In this document: positions 24,323 to 36,712 of the stretch, piece by piece
Layout: every line of letters starts with the position of its first letter
How positions within the stretch are numbered: the stretch's first letter is position 1
NCBI GenBank assembly: GCA_948567375.1
Contig: OX419758.1
Coordinates: 51,971,473-52,035,472 of the forward strand
Direction of reading: 5' to 3'
From: Lunularia cruciata
Lineage: Eukaryota > Streptophyta > Marchantiopsida > Lunulariales > Lunulariaceae
DNA: 64,000 nt
Notes under the pieces: generated by a model
Told to the model about the DNA's origin: nothing
What the model saw: only the letters and a program-made list of their open reading frames with translations
Database searches by the model: none
Program-made: the position numbers and the translations under genes

Positions 24323-24941
24323 AGGGGGTCGAAACTTTAGGTATTTTGATTTGGGAAATTATGGTATGGAAAATGGATAGATTTGTATATATATAAATGA
24401 ACATTTACAAGTATGTAAAAGTGACAATAAGTTTAATGAATCCATGAAGTCTGTATGAGGAAATTACTGAAGGAATTGGAAAGGAATTTACAAAAATGAC
24501 TTCAGTTCCATAAACTTAGTTGAATTATACAGGGCACCTTCTCACACATCTCACAACATGTTTTGCTGAAATATCCCCAAAAAATATTCAACGGTTCTAT
24601 TATGAAATCCATGAAGTCACTTACACATTGTTTTCCCAACAAAACTAGACCCCAGAATAAATATAGAAATACAAAAAATTTCAAAAATAACTGCCATCTC
24701 CTAAAATTCTTTGAAATTTATGAGCACCTCCACAAGATTTTTATTATATATGGGCATATTGATTAAACTTTTTTCTGTTATACTTCGCTTTTAAAATTCC
24801 CTATTATAAATATGATGGCCATCAACAACAACAAGAAAACACCCACCCACATGAACTCACCGGCGCTAATTCAACATGAATAAGAGACACTCACCACAAG
24901 AAGGCACCAACACCAAGTTTTCCACTGTAAGTTGAATTTCA
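24323..24941. other. Unassigned AT-rich stretch
   Basis: No coding frame or RNA gene seen. Confidence 0.35.
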
Positions 24942-25069
24942 GAAGCACAAAGGGGCTTGGGGCTTAGCCCCATGTTACCTTTTTTGTCTCTCCCTTGTGC
25001 GGCTTGATGGGGTCTTCCCATCCTTCATTTTTCCTACGCGGTCGCCTTTTTCCCCCGAAGCACAAAGGG
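24942..25069 (+). mobile_element. Short 5'-truncated LINE 3'-tail insertion with perfect 13-bp target duplication
   Basis: The insert 24955-25056 carries the LINE tail: palindrome GGGGCTTAGCCCC, TTACC..TTTTGTCTCTCCCTTG, GATGGGGTCTTCCCATCCTTC and CTACGCGGTCGCCTTTTTC. GAAGCACAAAGGG occurs perfectly on both sides (24942-24954 and 25057-25069). The intact duplication and retained CpG sites point to a recent insertion. Only the last ~100 bp of the element arrived, as expected of strongly 5'-truncated target-primed reverse transcription. Confidence 0.9.
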
Positions 25070-26736
25070 TTCAACGAGAAAACGAGAAACATGCATTCTT
25101 GATTCAGTTCAAAGGAAGGAAAATTGTAAGGAAGATCGAAAACATAGACGAAACATTAATGACCACTCTCGGTGTTTGTGAGGATAGGAAGAACGCTAAC
25201 GTCTCAGGTTCCAAGCGTCGCTTCTCTAAATACACCTTTACTGCACGGAACTCCTTCTAGACGCATCGTAGCGTTTCAATTTGTTCAGTGGTTTACAAGT
25301 ACCGCCATCAAGCAAAGCGGCGAAAGAATGGGTGCGTTTGAATTTGGTCTCTTGTGGAGGATACATCTGCGCTCTCATTGGCAGTATCACCTGGATGAGT
25401 GAAGCAATAAAAATCTGCGGACATTGAATTCATTGGCTATGCAACAGCAGAAAGGTAGACTTTGCAAACCCATCAGAACCACCGAAAACACAAGAGACAG
25501 ATCTGTAGTCCAGTGATCAATCCACTCGGATCCAGTCCATGTGCAAACGCGACGAATAACATAATGGGGAACAGCAGCAGCAGAGAGAGAAGGGCGAGAT
25601 TAATTGCAGATACAAAAAAAGTAAAGATTGGAGGAAAATAAAATATACATTGTATACGCCTGACCACCCCACTCTCCTCTGGTATTTGCCTTTTTGAGTA
25701 AGGCAGACGACGAGTCCAATGATTTTCGTAGTGGAGACGCGCCGCCACAGCCTTTTCGCCTGATGACAACTTTCCGTCGTCAATCTATCTGTTCTCTCTA
25801 TCTTTTCATACGTCTACTCTTGAGCGGTGTCGCTTGTGAGTAGTGTGTCTCTCGTATTTTCCCTCCCTCTAGCTTTCCTCGTGAGTCCGATCCCATGTGG
25901 CCCGCATTTATTGAGCTGTTAGACATCCGGCAATGCCTTTACTCTCCTCTTTTCTTACTGTATTTGCTTTTAATCATTTCTGGATGTTACCAGCCGCCTC
26001 CCTCGATACGCAGGCCACCACACCCACACCCATTCATTCATACCAGCCTATCTGATGATGTTGTTTTTACCGGTGTGGTTCCTTTTTCAGCTCGAGGCAA
26101 AGACATTTTGATCCTTTTGTCTCTGTGGCAGCCGTATTGAACTCACATTTTTCCTCCTGTGAACCCCAAGTCCTCTTTACGAAGCCTTTGCAGGGGATTT
26201 AAGGATTGTGAAAGGTTGCATTTGTTTCTCGAGATAGATATACTAGTTGAGTTTCCATATCATGTATGTATTAATGACCAGACTAAAATCCAACTCTTGG
26301 AGAGCGAGAAGAGCGCGCAAAAAGACTTCTTTGGTGAGATTGTTGAACGTGTGCACTAATGCTTGTTGGACTCATCTTAGATCAATCACTCATTACTGAA
26401 CAGTAATATCCCTTACTCTCATTTGATGTTTTCTCCCGATAAGTCCGAGAGCATTCATGATTTAAATATTTATGTGACATTTCTTTTACGATACCACCGG
26501 AGATCCCTTGCAAACTCCAGCATTCTTGTTGTAGTGGATCGAAATAAATCTGACTTGCCCTATTGAACCCAACGAGATCCAATGCAAGAAACTGGAAAAT
26601 GACTGCGATCCAGTTTCTTGCATTGGATGGCAAGTCCTCGAGACCTTTCCTTTTGCTCCTTAGGAATTGCTTAAATGCTTCCTTAACACGCTATCTTTCT
26701 TTTTGTAGTCATATTTCCTTTATTGTTTATCATAAA
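25070..26736. other. Intergenic DNA without recognised gene
   Basis: More GC-balanced than the left third, with CAGCAGCAG/AGAGAG stretches near 25567-25592. Several frames of 60-100 codons occur on both strands, but none shows a domain or coding-like composition. Confidence 0.4.
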
Positions 26737-26836
26737 TTATCAACTGATTTATCACTAAAACATAAACAGAGAAAAGGGCGACCGCGCAGAAAACACAGGA
26801 TGGGTTTATCAACTGATTTATCACTTCAACATAAAC
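26737..26836 (-). mobile_element. Very short LINE-tail insertion between 31-bp direct repeats
   Basis: A 38-bp insert (26768-26805) contains the minus-strand end of the LINE tail (AAAAGGGCGACCGCGCAG..AGGATGGG). It is flanked by 31-bp direct repeats (26737-26767 and 26806-26836, two mismatches by eye). It looks like another truncated insertion, but its duplication is longer than the 13 bp of the other copies. Confidence 0.6.
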
Positions 26837-27028
26837 TATTTTAAATGTAATAGAAAAGTCCATATCATTAGTTTTACAGAGACAGATTGTTATTTCGAAT
26901 TAGACTAATCAACTCTCAGAAATCTTGCTAGAATAAAATTTTAGAAGTTCATTCTTAGTATTCCAATCGTTATCAAAAAAAACTAGCATATCAAAAAGTC
27001 AAGAAACGAACTCCAAACAATCCAAGCG

Positions 27029-27601
27029 GTGGAAACTTCCTGTGTCTTAAAACTTCGCAACCATGGCAACCATTGCGATGTGATAAACATTCGGTGGTCA
27101 TCTAAGCCATTCAACGGTGAGAGCCAAAATGGCCTGGAACGCTTATATCCAGTCAGGCTCAACCAAAAAGACTTTCAATATGTAAACTATTTCCGGATTA
27201 CACAATTCCACGGTTGCAACCATTGCGATGTGATAAACATTCGGTGGTCATCTAAGCCATTCAACGGTGAGAGCCAAAATGGCCTGGAACGCTTGTATCC
27301 AGTCAGGCTCAACCACAAAGACTTTCAATACGTAAACTATTTCCGGATTACACAATTCCACGGTTGCAACCATTGCAACGTGATAGACATGCGGTGGTCA
27401 CCTGAGCCATCAAAGGTGAGAGCCAAAATGGACTTTAACGCTTGTATCCAGTCAGGCTTAACCAAAAGACCTTCAATATGTAACTTCTTTTGGATTACAT
27501 ACTTGGAACCAAGATGGTGCAACGGGCAAACTTCCACAAGGACAAAAGGGATGGGAACTTCGTCTACTTCAGATAAATCTACAGTAGATATGAAAGTCTA
27601 G
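27029..27601 (+). other. Open frame over the tandem repeat, doubtful gene
   Basis: A 190-codon frame runs through all three 150-bp repeats. Because 150 is a multiple of three, each unit re-encodes about 50 residues (CDVINIRWSSKPFNGES... then YFRITQFHG). I do not recognise any domain. The first two units differ only at a few sites, several of them synonymous or conservative; the third is much more diverged. The frame may be a by-product of the repeat period rather than a gene. No intron signals or neighbouring exons support it. Confidence 0.2.
27060..27510. repeat. Three tandem 150-bp repeats
   Basis: CAACCATTGCGATGTGATA recurs at 27067 and 27217, and a diverged version recurs at 27367, giving an exact 150-bp period. 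Units 1 and 2 are nearly identical; unit 3 is diverged. Confidence 0.9.
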
Positions 27602-29447
27602 AAACTACCGGTTGTGGCCAACGCAGTTGAACCCAACTACTACGGAAAGTTACTTGACCATGCTTCGCTCCAGCTCTTATAGACGTTAGGTTGGCTTTTG
27701 TGAAAGCGCTCTTTTGGTGTCTCTGGCCCCGACACACAGAGGCGTTGCTGCAAAAGTTTTTTCCTTCTCTGCCAAGTGAAGGTGTCAGTCTTCCGTCCGA
27801 AAACTTTCATCTCCTGCAACGGAGACTAAACTGGTTCCATCCATCCACATGCTCATCAATATGACTGACTTCAGTCTCGCCCGTTCAGCGATCGATGCGT
27901 ACGTTTCCTGGTGCCACTCTAGACGGACACGTGGCTCCCGAAAATCTCCCCGGGTACAAGAGACCGATGTTACTTCTCGCCGGGTTAGGAAATGGTGCCC
28001 TACAGAGGGCCACTTCATGTTCTACTAATGAACCAGCTCCCCTTCTTCACACACAGTAAGAACCATTCTAGGAAGTTCAGCAATTTGCATTAGACCTTGG
28101 CAGTCAAACTACGACAATTTCGAATACGTAGTCCAATCTAGTTCTGATGTCCCTTATCTCGGATTTTTACTCCTCAGAAATGACCAGACTGATTATGTTC
28201 GAACATCATGAAGATGATCCACTCAAAGGCTTCTTCGTGATAACCACTAGAGCGAGATGATTCATGATCAACTAGAAGCACCTCCCAAGGTGAAGTTAAA
28301 TGTCGAAGATACAAACATATCTTCTAAGCTAGGAAGAGATGACCCACAATGTTTCATACACGTTATGCGACTGCGCATATCAGCAGCGTACGTGAAAGTG
28401 AGTTTGTGATTTTGCCGGGGGGAGGAAGACGACTTCCAGTTACGGAAACGAGAACAGAGCCACGTCAAGTCTGGTGTCTTACATGGCAGAGGCTGTCTGT
28501 CTTAGAAATATTACCTTTTGGGCGTTTGTCCTACTCAGCAGTGACTTCTGTCGTTTACTGAAGTTTGACATGTCACGTGCACGTCACGAACTGCGAGATA
28601 TTTATGTCATCGAAATGAGAGCTTAACATTCAGATTCAAGTGACAAGATCTCACGATAAACTGGAAGTCACCATGGCATCTTCTACTTCTCTCTCGGCTA
28701 TCACTATTCTCTCTGAGTGGCTCGAGGGCGTCTGTTCTCTCCTCCATAGCCGGCCCCATTGATTTACATCTCTGTTTGGTCGATTTTCATTTCTTCTTGT
28801 CTCGAGGACAGTACGCTTTCTAGCATTGTTACGGTTGCACAGGACTGAAAAATCGTTGAGAGTCGAGCTCGGTGGATTGAAGGACGCGGTGCTGCTGATG
28901 CGCAGAGATTGATTGATCTCTGTGGCTGTGTTTTGGCTTTCTTGTAGTGCTTAATGGACGTCTTTTCTTTGATAGCATGGGAAAAATTAGTGGGCAACGG
29001 TGCTCGATGATCAATTAACATAATGAAGATGTGCGGTTTTGCATAATTTTTCATCACATTTATTATTGCATTGAATCGTAGAGGATGGATCTCGAGGTGA
29101 TCTATATTCTTGCAACCTCTTAGCGAACAAGGAACAAGATTACAGGCCAAAAGTTCCTCTTCCTTGAGGAAACAAATCCTCTATCTGCAGTAGGCTCTCC
29201 GTTACTATATTCTATATATGTGATCATTCATATACCCTAAACCCTAACCAAGCTAGTTACCAACACAACGATGCCACATAATTACTTGAATGTTGAGAAA
29301 AGCCTTGTCAATTTTTTTAGCGACTTGGGAAGCCGTGGCATGAAGAGCCTACAAAATAGTCAATATTGGGAAATACTCACCCAACCAACGGCTTGATGCA
29401 GTCAATCACCAGAGTGTACCTCAATTAACACTCTGGTGCTTGGATCA
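27602..29447. other. Intergenic DNA without recognised gene
   Basis: GC-balanced, CpG-containing DNA with several sub-130-codon frames on both strands, none with a recognisable motif or splice-supported continuation. Confidence 0.4.
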
Positions 29448-29850
29448 ACAACATGGAAAGGAAAAAGGCGACTGCGGAGGAAAAATGAAGGATGGGAAGA
29501 CCACATCAAGCCGTACAAGGGAGAGACAAAAAAGGTAACATGGGGCTAAGCCCCAATAGAGTCAATATGTGATATCTGCCCTACCGCACCTAAGATATCC
29601 GAGCTATGCAAGTCGTACGGTCTACACACAACTGGAGCATCCGAAGAAACATCACCTAATGTGATTGCTCTCTTATGGATTGCACCAGCCACTGCCCTCT
29701 GTAGAGCAATGGACACACGCTGTCTAAAATATGCTACAAAGTATGAGAGTGAGAGTGGTATCCCTAACGCCTAACATGATAAGCTCTCGTGCACTCCCTG
29801 ACAAATGTGTCAAATGTCGTGTACATCGCTCCATAAAACAACGTGGAAAG
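29448..29850 (-). mobile_element. 5'-truncated LINE copy with 13-bp target duplication
   Basis: The insert 29461-29837 is the minus-strand counterpart of the LINE 3' end. It has the last part of the endonuclease region, the GACTTGCATAGCTCGGATATCTTAGG block, then the tail with GGGGCTTAGCCCC and GTCTTCCCATCC. ACAACATGGAAAG (29448-29460) and ACAACGTGGAAAG (29838-29850) form a 13-bp duplication with one CG/CA difference, consistent with deamination of one CpG. Confidence 0.9.
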
Positions 29851-30076
29851 TAGGATAGTTTATGTAGCAATTATCCATAAATTTATGTAGCCAGCAAAAA
29901 AGGATTCTAGTCATGATAAGCCTAAAAAGTTTGGCATCATATGTCAATAATCATGACAGGTTATTTATCTTTAAGCATAATTTGCTCTTAACATGTACAA
30001 ATATGCATTACAAATGACAATGCGTGGTATAAATATTGGTCTTGTTTAGTCAACGGAGTATGATTTGCTTTTTCTA

Positions 30077-32668
30077 CACCCTTTGTCTCTGGCTAGTCCC
30101 ACTTAGGAGACTATCTCTCACACTACATCCTATAGCAATAGAAGGAGTACCATTAGAGGTTTTAGATTATCAACCTGAATAACTTTTATGTCTTGATAGT
30201 TCACTTTTGCACATTGCATTGTGCACTGCTCCTAAACTCTCCACAAGAAGCTTGTCAAGTATATGGGCATCTTAGAGATTACTTTCAGACAAATGATCCT
30301 CTAGTGGATTTACCAAGCTGTTTCAAGTGGCTGTAACAATAGCAAGGAGAGATATTCCTACACCAGTAAGTCAGGTGTTAGGTGCTAGTCTACTTCTTGC
30401 AATGCAGAGGACACATGGAGAATTAGAAAAATTGCTATTGGAGAGATCTTTTTGCACTTGATTAGCCGCACCATTGACCTTCAACATCAATCCCACTTTC
30501 AAGGGCACCTCAATCCACCATCAGTTTTGGAGTAGCTACACTTGGAGGTTGTCAAGCTATATTTCTAGGCATTGGCGCACTCTTAGATATGCATTCAAAG
30601 TGGGTCATCCTACAGCCGGATATTGAAAACAAATTAAATAGAGTCTCCCTAGCATCCATCTTTAGAAAGCTTAGGGAGGCCGGTGGATCCATGGCGAGTC
30701 TCATTCTTTTTGTGCTCTTGTTCTATGGCTCTCTTGCTTCCCTTTACTACCAGCATGGTTGGTTATAAGAGAGAGTCACCATATTGGAGTCAATTGTCAA
30801 TATACAACAAGGAGATCCTTTAGGGGTACCTTTCTTTGCCATGGCCCACTTTAGAGCTCTCTTATTTACTACTTTGGCCATGTCAAGTTGTGTATTTCTC
30901 TCCTTGGCAAACGATCCACACATTGTGGGCCTCGTAGATCAAATTAGGCAAGCTTTTGATCATTTGACTACCAAGCTACATCTTGTAAGCTTGAGAATCA
31001 AGGTGTCAAAATGTAGAGCATGGTCCACTTCAGGTATTCCTTCACACCTTGAGTGTGTGAATGGATACCTAAACAGAGTGTGTGACATCTCCAGATAGAT
31101 TAGGTGTTCTTGGAGTGCCAGTAGGATCCCAAGATTTTATCAATGCTTCTTAGACGTTGCCCTTCCAAAGGATATTCTCCATGTGGATGACCTTCCTCTA
31201 CTAAGAGATTCCTCCACAAGTGGCATTTTGTATACTCTCCTCTAGTATTACCAGTCTATTGACTTACCTTCTTTGCATGGTTTTCTCTTCCTTGACTTTC
31301 TTATCATGTTTAAGAGCTTTCATAGGAAGATTATGAGTCTTTGGTGATACCATCGGACCAAGGAAATTTGAGTTTATGCCTATTTATGTGCTAAATTCCC
31401 TTGGCACATAAATAAGCATCTCTACCAATCTTGTGTGGAGGGGTAAGCCTATTATTGATGGAGGATATTGCACTTATAGCATTTTTGGGTAGTTGGACTC
31501 TCTTGGCACCGCTAATTTCCTCCCCTTTTGTGGTTTTTGATATGCAAGTCTTGGAAACATATCTGGCCAAGGTGGAAGAAGAATTCTTTTTCTCCATGTA
31601 TTTGCATCAAACAAGAGATGGTTTGTCTTCACAAGCACAAGAGGACCTTCTATCCTTTGCTTCACCAACATCAAATTGGAGCAAAGGTTTGCATTCCTCC
31701 TTGATGGAGCAATTGTGTTAGCATATGCTATATTCTCTCTCAAATGGTGCATCTTGAGGCACTAGAGCACATCTTTGCTCTTACTCTGGTAAGGGTGTAG
31801 GCTCTTGGATCCTAGCTTGACCGTACATTAGGGCATTTCAACTTGCATTAGCCACCTCTCTACAAGGATGAGGTTTGCCTAGGTTTGGTCTACCCATTTG
31901 CATCTTCATCACTCACTTGTGAGTGTGGTTCTACACTAGATGCAATAGTGGTCGATATGGCACAATGTCCTTTTGGAGGACAGAGGATAGCTACCCATGA
32001 TGCCATCAAGGATATAGTGTTTGCTATGGCACAATAGAGTGGATATCTTGCTTGGAAGGAGCATTCATATGCTTTGCACATAACACATGTCAAAGTAGAC
32101 TTATACTTGGTCCGAGATGATTAGGTGATAATGGCAGATGTTGTGGTTACAAATTCTATGTGTGATGCAATTTTTGAGGAAGTGATTACTCATCCATATG
32201 GATGGGCGACAAGTGGAGCAACAACAAGTAAGGTCTCCAAGTATAGGGGTTTGCAACAAGGTCACCCCTTTGGTCCTCTAGCCTTGGATTTATATGGAGC
32301 AATGGACATGACATTTGGTACATTTATCAAGGAGGGTGTGATTGATTGTCCCATAAGATGTCAAGGGGTATCTCTCACACTCTCATACTTTGTAGCACAC
32401 TTTAGATAGCATGTGTCCATTTCTCTACAAAGAGCATCAGCCCATGCAATCCATAGGAGAGCAATCATACTAGATGATGATTCTTCGGATGCTCTAGTAG
32501 TGTGTAGACCTTACGACTTGCATAGCTCAGATATCTTAGGTGTGGTAGGATAGATTCTCATATCAATTCTATTGGGGCCTAGCTCCATTTTACCTCTTTC
32601 GTCTCTCCCTTGTTCAGCTTCATGGGGTCTTCCCATCCTTCTTGTATTCTATGTGGTCACCTTTTCCC
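30077..32668 (+). mobile_element. LINE body: reverse transcriptase plus RLE-like C-terminus
   Basis: A 5'-truncated + strand copy. The reverse transcriptase is visible as QPDIEN (about 30612), QQGDPLG.PFFAMAHFRAL (30807-30863, motif B) and FLSLANDPHIVG (about 30896-30931, motif C, catalytic pair read as ND here). Further on come a Cys/His cluster CECGSTLDA..CPFGGQRIATHD (about 31918-32005) and KVDLYLVRDD, ADVVVTN.M..A..EEVI, KVSKY (32085-32250). The latter resembles the D..D..K..KY order of restriction-like endonucleases. The frame is broken by several stops and shifts. The 3' tail (32570-32668) matches the short insertions. A possible degraded 13-14-bp duplication is ATTTGCTTTTTCTA (30063-30076) / ATTTGTTTGTCTA (32669-32681). 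Confidence 0.8.
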
Positions 32669-32681
32669 ATTTGTTTGTCTA

Positions 32682-35600
32682 AAAGGCAAAAACAAAAATG
32701 AGTCATAATGCATAAAGTCAGAGTTTGGAAGTAGAAGAAAGGTATGGTGCTTGCGGGACAACAACACTCATTTTTCTCCCTAGTCACTCAAAATGGACCA
32801 TGAGAAAATGCCTTGAATCAGCTTGTGTTGTGATGAGTATCTATAAGCACAACACCTACTTTGATCTTGGTCACTCTTTTGCTTTGCAAACAAAACAACC
32901 TTGAAACTTTTAATTGGGTTCCTAACTGATAATAGGATCATATTGTTGGGAGAAAAGAATTTGAATTTGAATTGAGAGAACAACAGGAATAAGAATCTTG
33001 CAATTCTATGGAGAAAATACCATTCATCAATCTGATCAAGCATAACATGCATAAGAGTTATCCAATTTATGTGATTTGACCAATGTGTGCCTACATCCAC
33101 AATTGCACATGGTTTTTTTATTCAAAAAATGTCAAAGCTGATTTGTTGACTTTACAAATACATATACACTTGCATTTAGAGTTCTTTATCTTGTTCTAGA
33201 ATATGTGGTCCTAATTGATACAATATCTAAACTCTAGACTGTCTCGTACCAATTGATCCATATCACCTCACTTAGTTCCACAAGTGGGATCTGTCCCTGC
33301 AGATTCTTGTGAGAGCCATTCTTACAGGTCATGTAGTCTTGTAGCTTCCTCGTAAGTCTTGCAGTCCTATAGCTCCTGTAGACTGCATGTATCTCACACA
33401 ACAGAATCCACAAGACACATTTGTCCTACAATTTAGGTGGACTTAATTGCTTTCCTAGAGCTTGGTTTTCCATGATCTTGGTGTTTATAGAAAGCCTTTG
33501 AGAAGATGCTTCCAATGAGGTAAGGCACATCTCATTTGCATTTGAATTCACATAGACATTGGTCCCAACTTGAACTACCTTTCTGTTCACTCCCATAATG
33601 AAATCCTGTAATATGAAGATCCTGTACTTACACTTTTACACTCTTGTGGAATATCTGTCTTGTACTGACTCTTTGACATTCTTGTGCTAATTATCCCGCA
33701 AAACATTTTAGTAAGAATCGAACCCCACACTTAACACATATCTAGGAATAAATCAAGACACAAGAGGCCCTTCACAAATAGTTTCTTGGACAATAGACAC
33801 CACTTCCCTGTTCTGAAGCACGAGTAGACAAATAATATCATAGTTTGGTGAGGAAGGAGCAACTGGGGTTGTCTTAGGTGTCCATTGGTAACAAGGGTTC
33901 CCAACGTCCCATCTTGAGCTTTTTCTGGATGTCCACCACCGATGTGATTGTACATAACGGTTATATATGCAGCTGCTCCTCTTCCATTGATTATCCTGAC
34001 TATGCATGAATTTCCCGGTAACTTATGTGTACCAGAACACAATCAAACTACTACCAGGTGAACATCACGGCCTTCTCGGCAATGATACTCTATGTACAAT
34101 TGCCGTGTGTTTCTTGAGCCTTCAGCTTCAGGGTGCGTGTCTTTTAGAGAACATCATTCTTAGCACATGAAAACATGGAGAGATATGTCCGGTCACGTCA
34201 GAAAGGTGGAACGGGAAGACTTCGTGTTTTGTTGGATTTTGCATGACCTATGTTGCCCTCTTCGTACCATGCAATATCAATCCTTGACGTCCACAACTCA
34301 ATAAGAATTACTGGATGATATACATTGCATCAATTCTCAAAAAAGGAACCGTTATCAAACAATAAAATAGTTGAGAAAGTAGATTGAAATCTTTAGGTTA
34401 TTAAAATTCGATAAAGCGAAAAGGACATAGCAGAAATATCTGAATAAAACAAATTCAAGTTGACGGGCATCACATAGTAGGTCATCATCTATAAAGATAA
34501 ACAGCACTGGGGAGTAAAATAAATAAATAAATTCCATGTCTTTATTCCAAATCAGTATACAAGAGTGCTTTTATTCAAATAAAAGTAATCAGTCCAGAAT
34601 ATCAGTCTAACGTTTGTGACCTCTGGTTGCATTCTTCACAGTGGACCACATAACTAGAGCAGTGAGATATACACTGCAATACTATAATATAGTAGTGGTC
34701 GGGGGAATCCGTCTGTCTTGAAGCCAGTGCAGTAACATTTCGAGGATCTGAATCGCTCAGCTATAAATTTACTTCTGTAATCAGAGCGACGTTCACTAGG
34801 AACCTTATGATTGAAAGACTCATTCTAATGGTTCATAAGATGAGCAAAAGCATGAGAATGTGAAGAAGTTTATCCTGGGTACCCTTCCCTTCCAGGCAAA
34901 GGAAATATGCTGGAATCGAGAATAAGGACAGGTAAAGAAGAAACGAATCGCCTTCAGTATGAACCTTATGATTGGAAAAGGCTTATTATAAGCATGAGCG
35001 AAGGACAAGAAACGAACCAAGTTTGTGTTGGTTGTTGCCCCTTCCTTCTCATCAATTACTGTATTGGCATTGAAAGAAGAAAACATCGTCTTGGACATGG
35101 TTTACTATGAAAGTATGTGAACGTTTATGCTAATATACAGATAAAAGCCTGGTTCTTTTCTAGGGACTTCATTTCTGTTGAATCCAGTTGATGCATTTCC
35201 AGAAGTTGCGAGATCCTTATATAGCACAAGAAAATTGAACATCTTTAGATATTCTCATATTCATATCGTAAACTAGGATGTAGAGCTCGTTGGGGATACT
35301 TATGCAAGACCTAAACCGGGAAAGGAGTAAATATCATATTCTCGATGTCGTAATTGGAATAAGTCATACGATGCTTCTCATTCAGTTGTCTGGGATTTTC
35401 ATTGCGTATTTCAATCAGATTCTCCACGTGAATTTACTAGTGTGTAATTTGCTCTAATGAAAGTTATCTACGTACTTGGTCACATCGTTGGTTCTATCGT
35501 TACGTTCTAGTGTAGGGCAATTCTAAACAGCTGAAAAGAATCGTTGCGACAAAGGAGAGTACACATATCAAGACTTCTTCTGTTTATAGAAACAATTGAG

Positions 35601-35963
35601 ATATTCACATCAAGACTTTTTCTGACCAAACACGTAGCCTAGGTTTTCTCGTGACTCAGGCGAAGAACTTCTTGCCTTTGGGCATGTCTATATTAGACAT
35701 ATTGGACTTACTAGGATGAACTAAAAGAATTATCTATACTTTTTGAAATAGTATACCCCTGGATCCTGGATGTGTCTTTGGATAGTCTAGGGAGATGTGT
35801 GAGAGAAAGTATATTATCTAATTTTGGAGAGCTAGACTACATACATCACCTAAGTAAATAGCATTGGTACCTAGATTGAAGGCTATGGAGAATCAAGTAG
35901 AAAGTTATGATTACTCTTTGGTTTTTTAGGGTTTAGAGTGATACTTCATATGGAGAGTGATGG
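32682..35963. other. Intergenic DNA without recognised gene
   Basis: No supported gene. A tRNA B-box-like sequence occurs in complement near 33716-33731 (GGGTTCGATTCTTAC on the minus strand), and an A-rich run lies near 33113-33128. These could delimit a decayed SINE but prove nothing alone. A short diverged direct repeat (AACCTTATGATTG) occurs near 34800 and 34962. Confidence 0.35.
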
Positions 35964-36181
35964 GAATTTTCATTATTGATCTCTTGGTATTCATGCTTGA
36001 GTTCCATGGGAATTTAGTTTGAATATTTTTGAGTTGGGAATTGAAAGTTATGAGAATTTATAGTTTTTAGCTGTGAATTTTCATTATTGTCTCTTGGTAT
36101 TCATGCTTGAGTTCCATGGGAATTTAGTTTGAATTTTTTTGAGTTGGGAATTGAAAGTTATGAGAGTTTATAGTTTTTAGT
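35964..36181 (+). repeat. Tandem duplication of about 110 bp upstream of the longest LINE copy
   Basis: GAATTTTCATTATT...CTCTTGGTATTCATGCTTGAG through TTATAGTTTTTAG occurs twice head to tail (first unit from 35964, second from 36075) with few differences. Its place directly before the zinc-finger frame suggests a LINE 5' untranslated or promoter repeat. Confidence 0.8.
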
Positions 36182-36274
36182 GTTTGGAGAGATAGCATTT
36201 ACTCATGTGAGTTGAGATGTGAGGTATTGTGGTTTTGCAAGTATGGTGAGATATAGAGGAGTGCATCAAGTGTT

Positions 36275-36712
36275 ATGATTAATATTTTTGTGCTAGCCAT
36301 GGCTACACTTCCCCATGTGGAGCCACCTAGAGCAGCTTGGGATACACCATGCCCGATGTGTCATTTGCGCTTTACCTTGCAAGGGGTAAAGACCCATGTA
36401 GGAAGGATGCACATGGACTATGATTGGACCACTTGGGATGCTCACATGAGGCAAGCGACCACATCAACTGCAGTGACACTCAAAATTATGCATACTTCCT
36501 CTATCCCTTTGTTGACCATTCAAGGGATACCAATTGAGTCATGGGAGTGGTTAGCATCTCGAGCAAATTATATCTTGGAGTTATTTGAAACTAGTTTTCC
36601 ATGTCCATGTCTATTCCATAGGCTACTCCGTACACTCCATGATGAGGCTAGACATGCTTTTTGCCTAACACTTGATTGTTTGGCATGTGAATCCTTGGAT
36701 GAGTTAGCATGA
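36275..36712 (+). pseudogene. LINE N-terminal zinc-finger domain, open for 145 codons
   Basis: Residues 26-46 give CPMC...KTHVGRMH, a C2H2-type zinc finger of the kind placed before the reverse transcriptase in R2-like LINEs, where it contacts target DNA. After the finger the frame continues with HRLLRTLHDEARHAFCL and ends at 36712. The same protein appears to continue in a shifted or stopped frame (RGGRARHKEVVARF). It is part of the LINE copy 35964-39450, not a host gene. The start ATG is uncertain. Confidence 0.6.
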
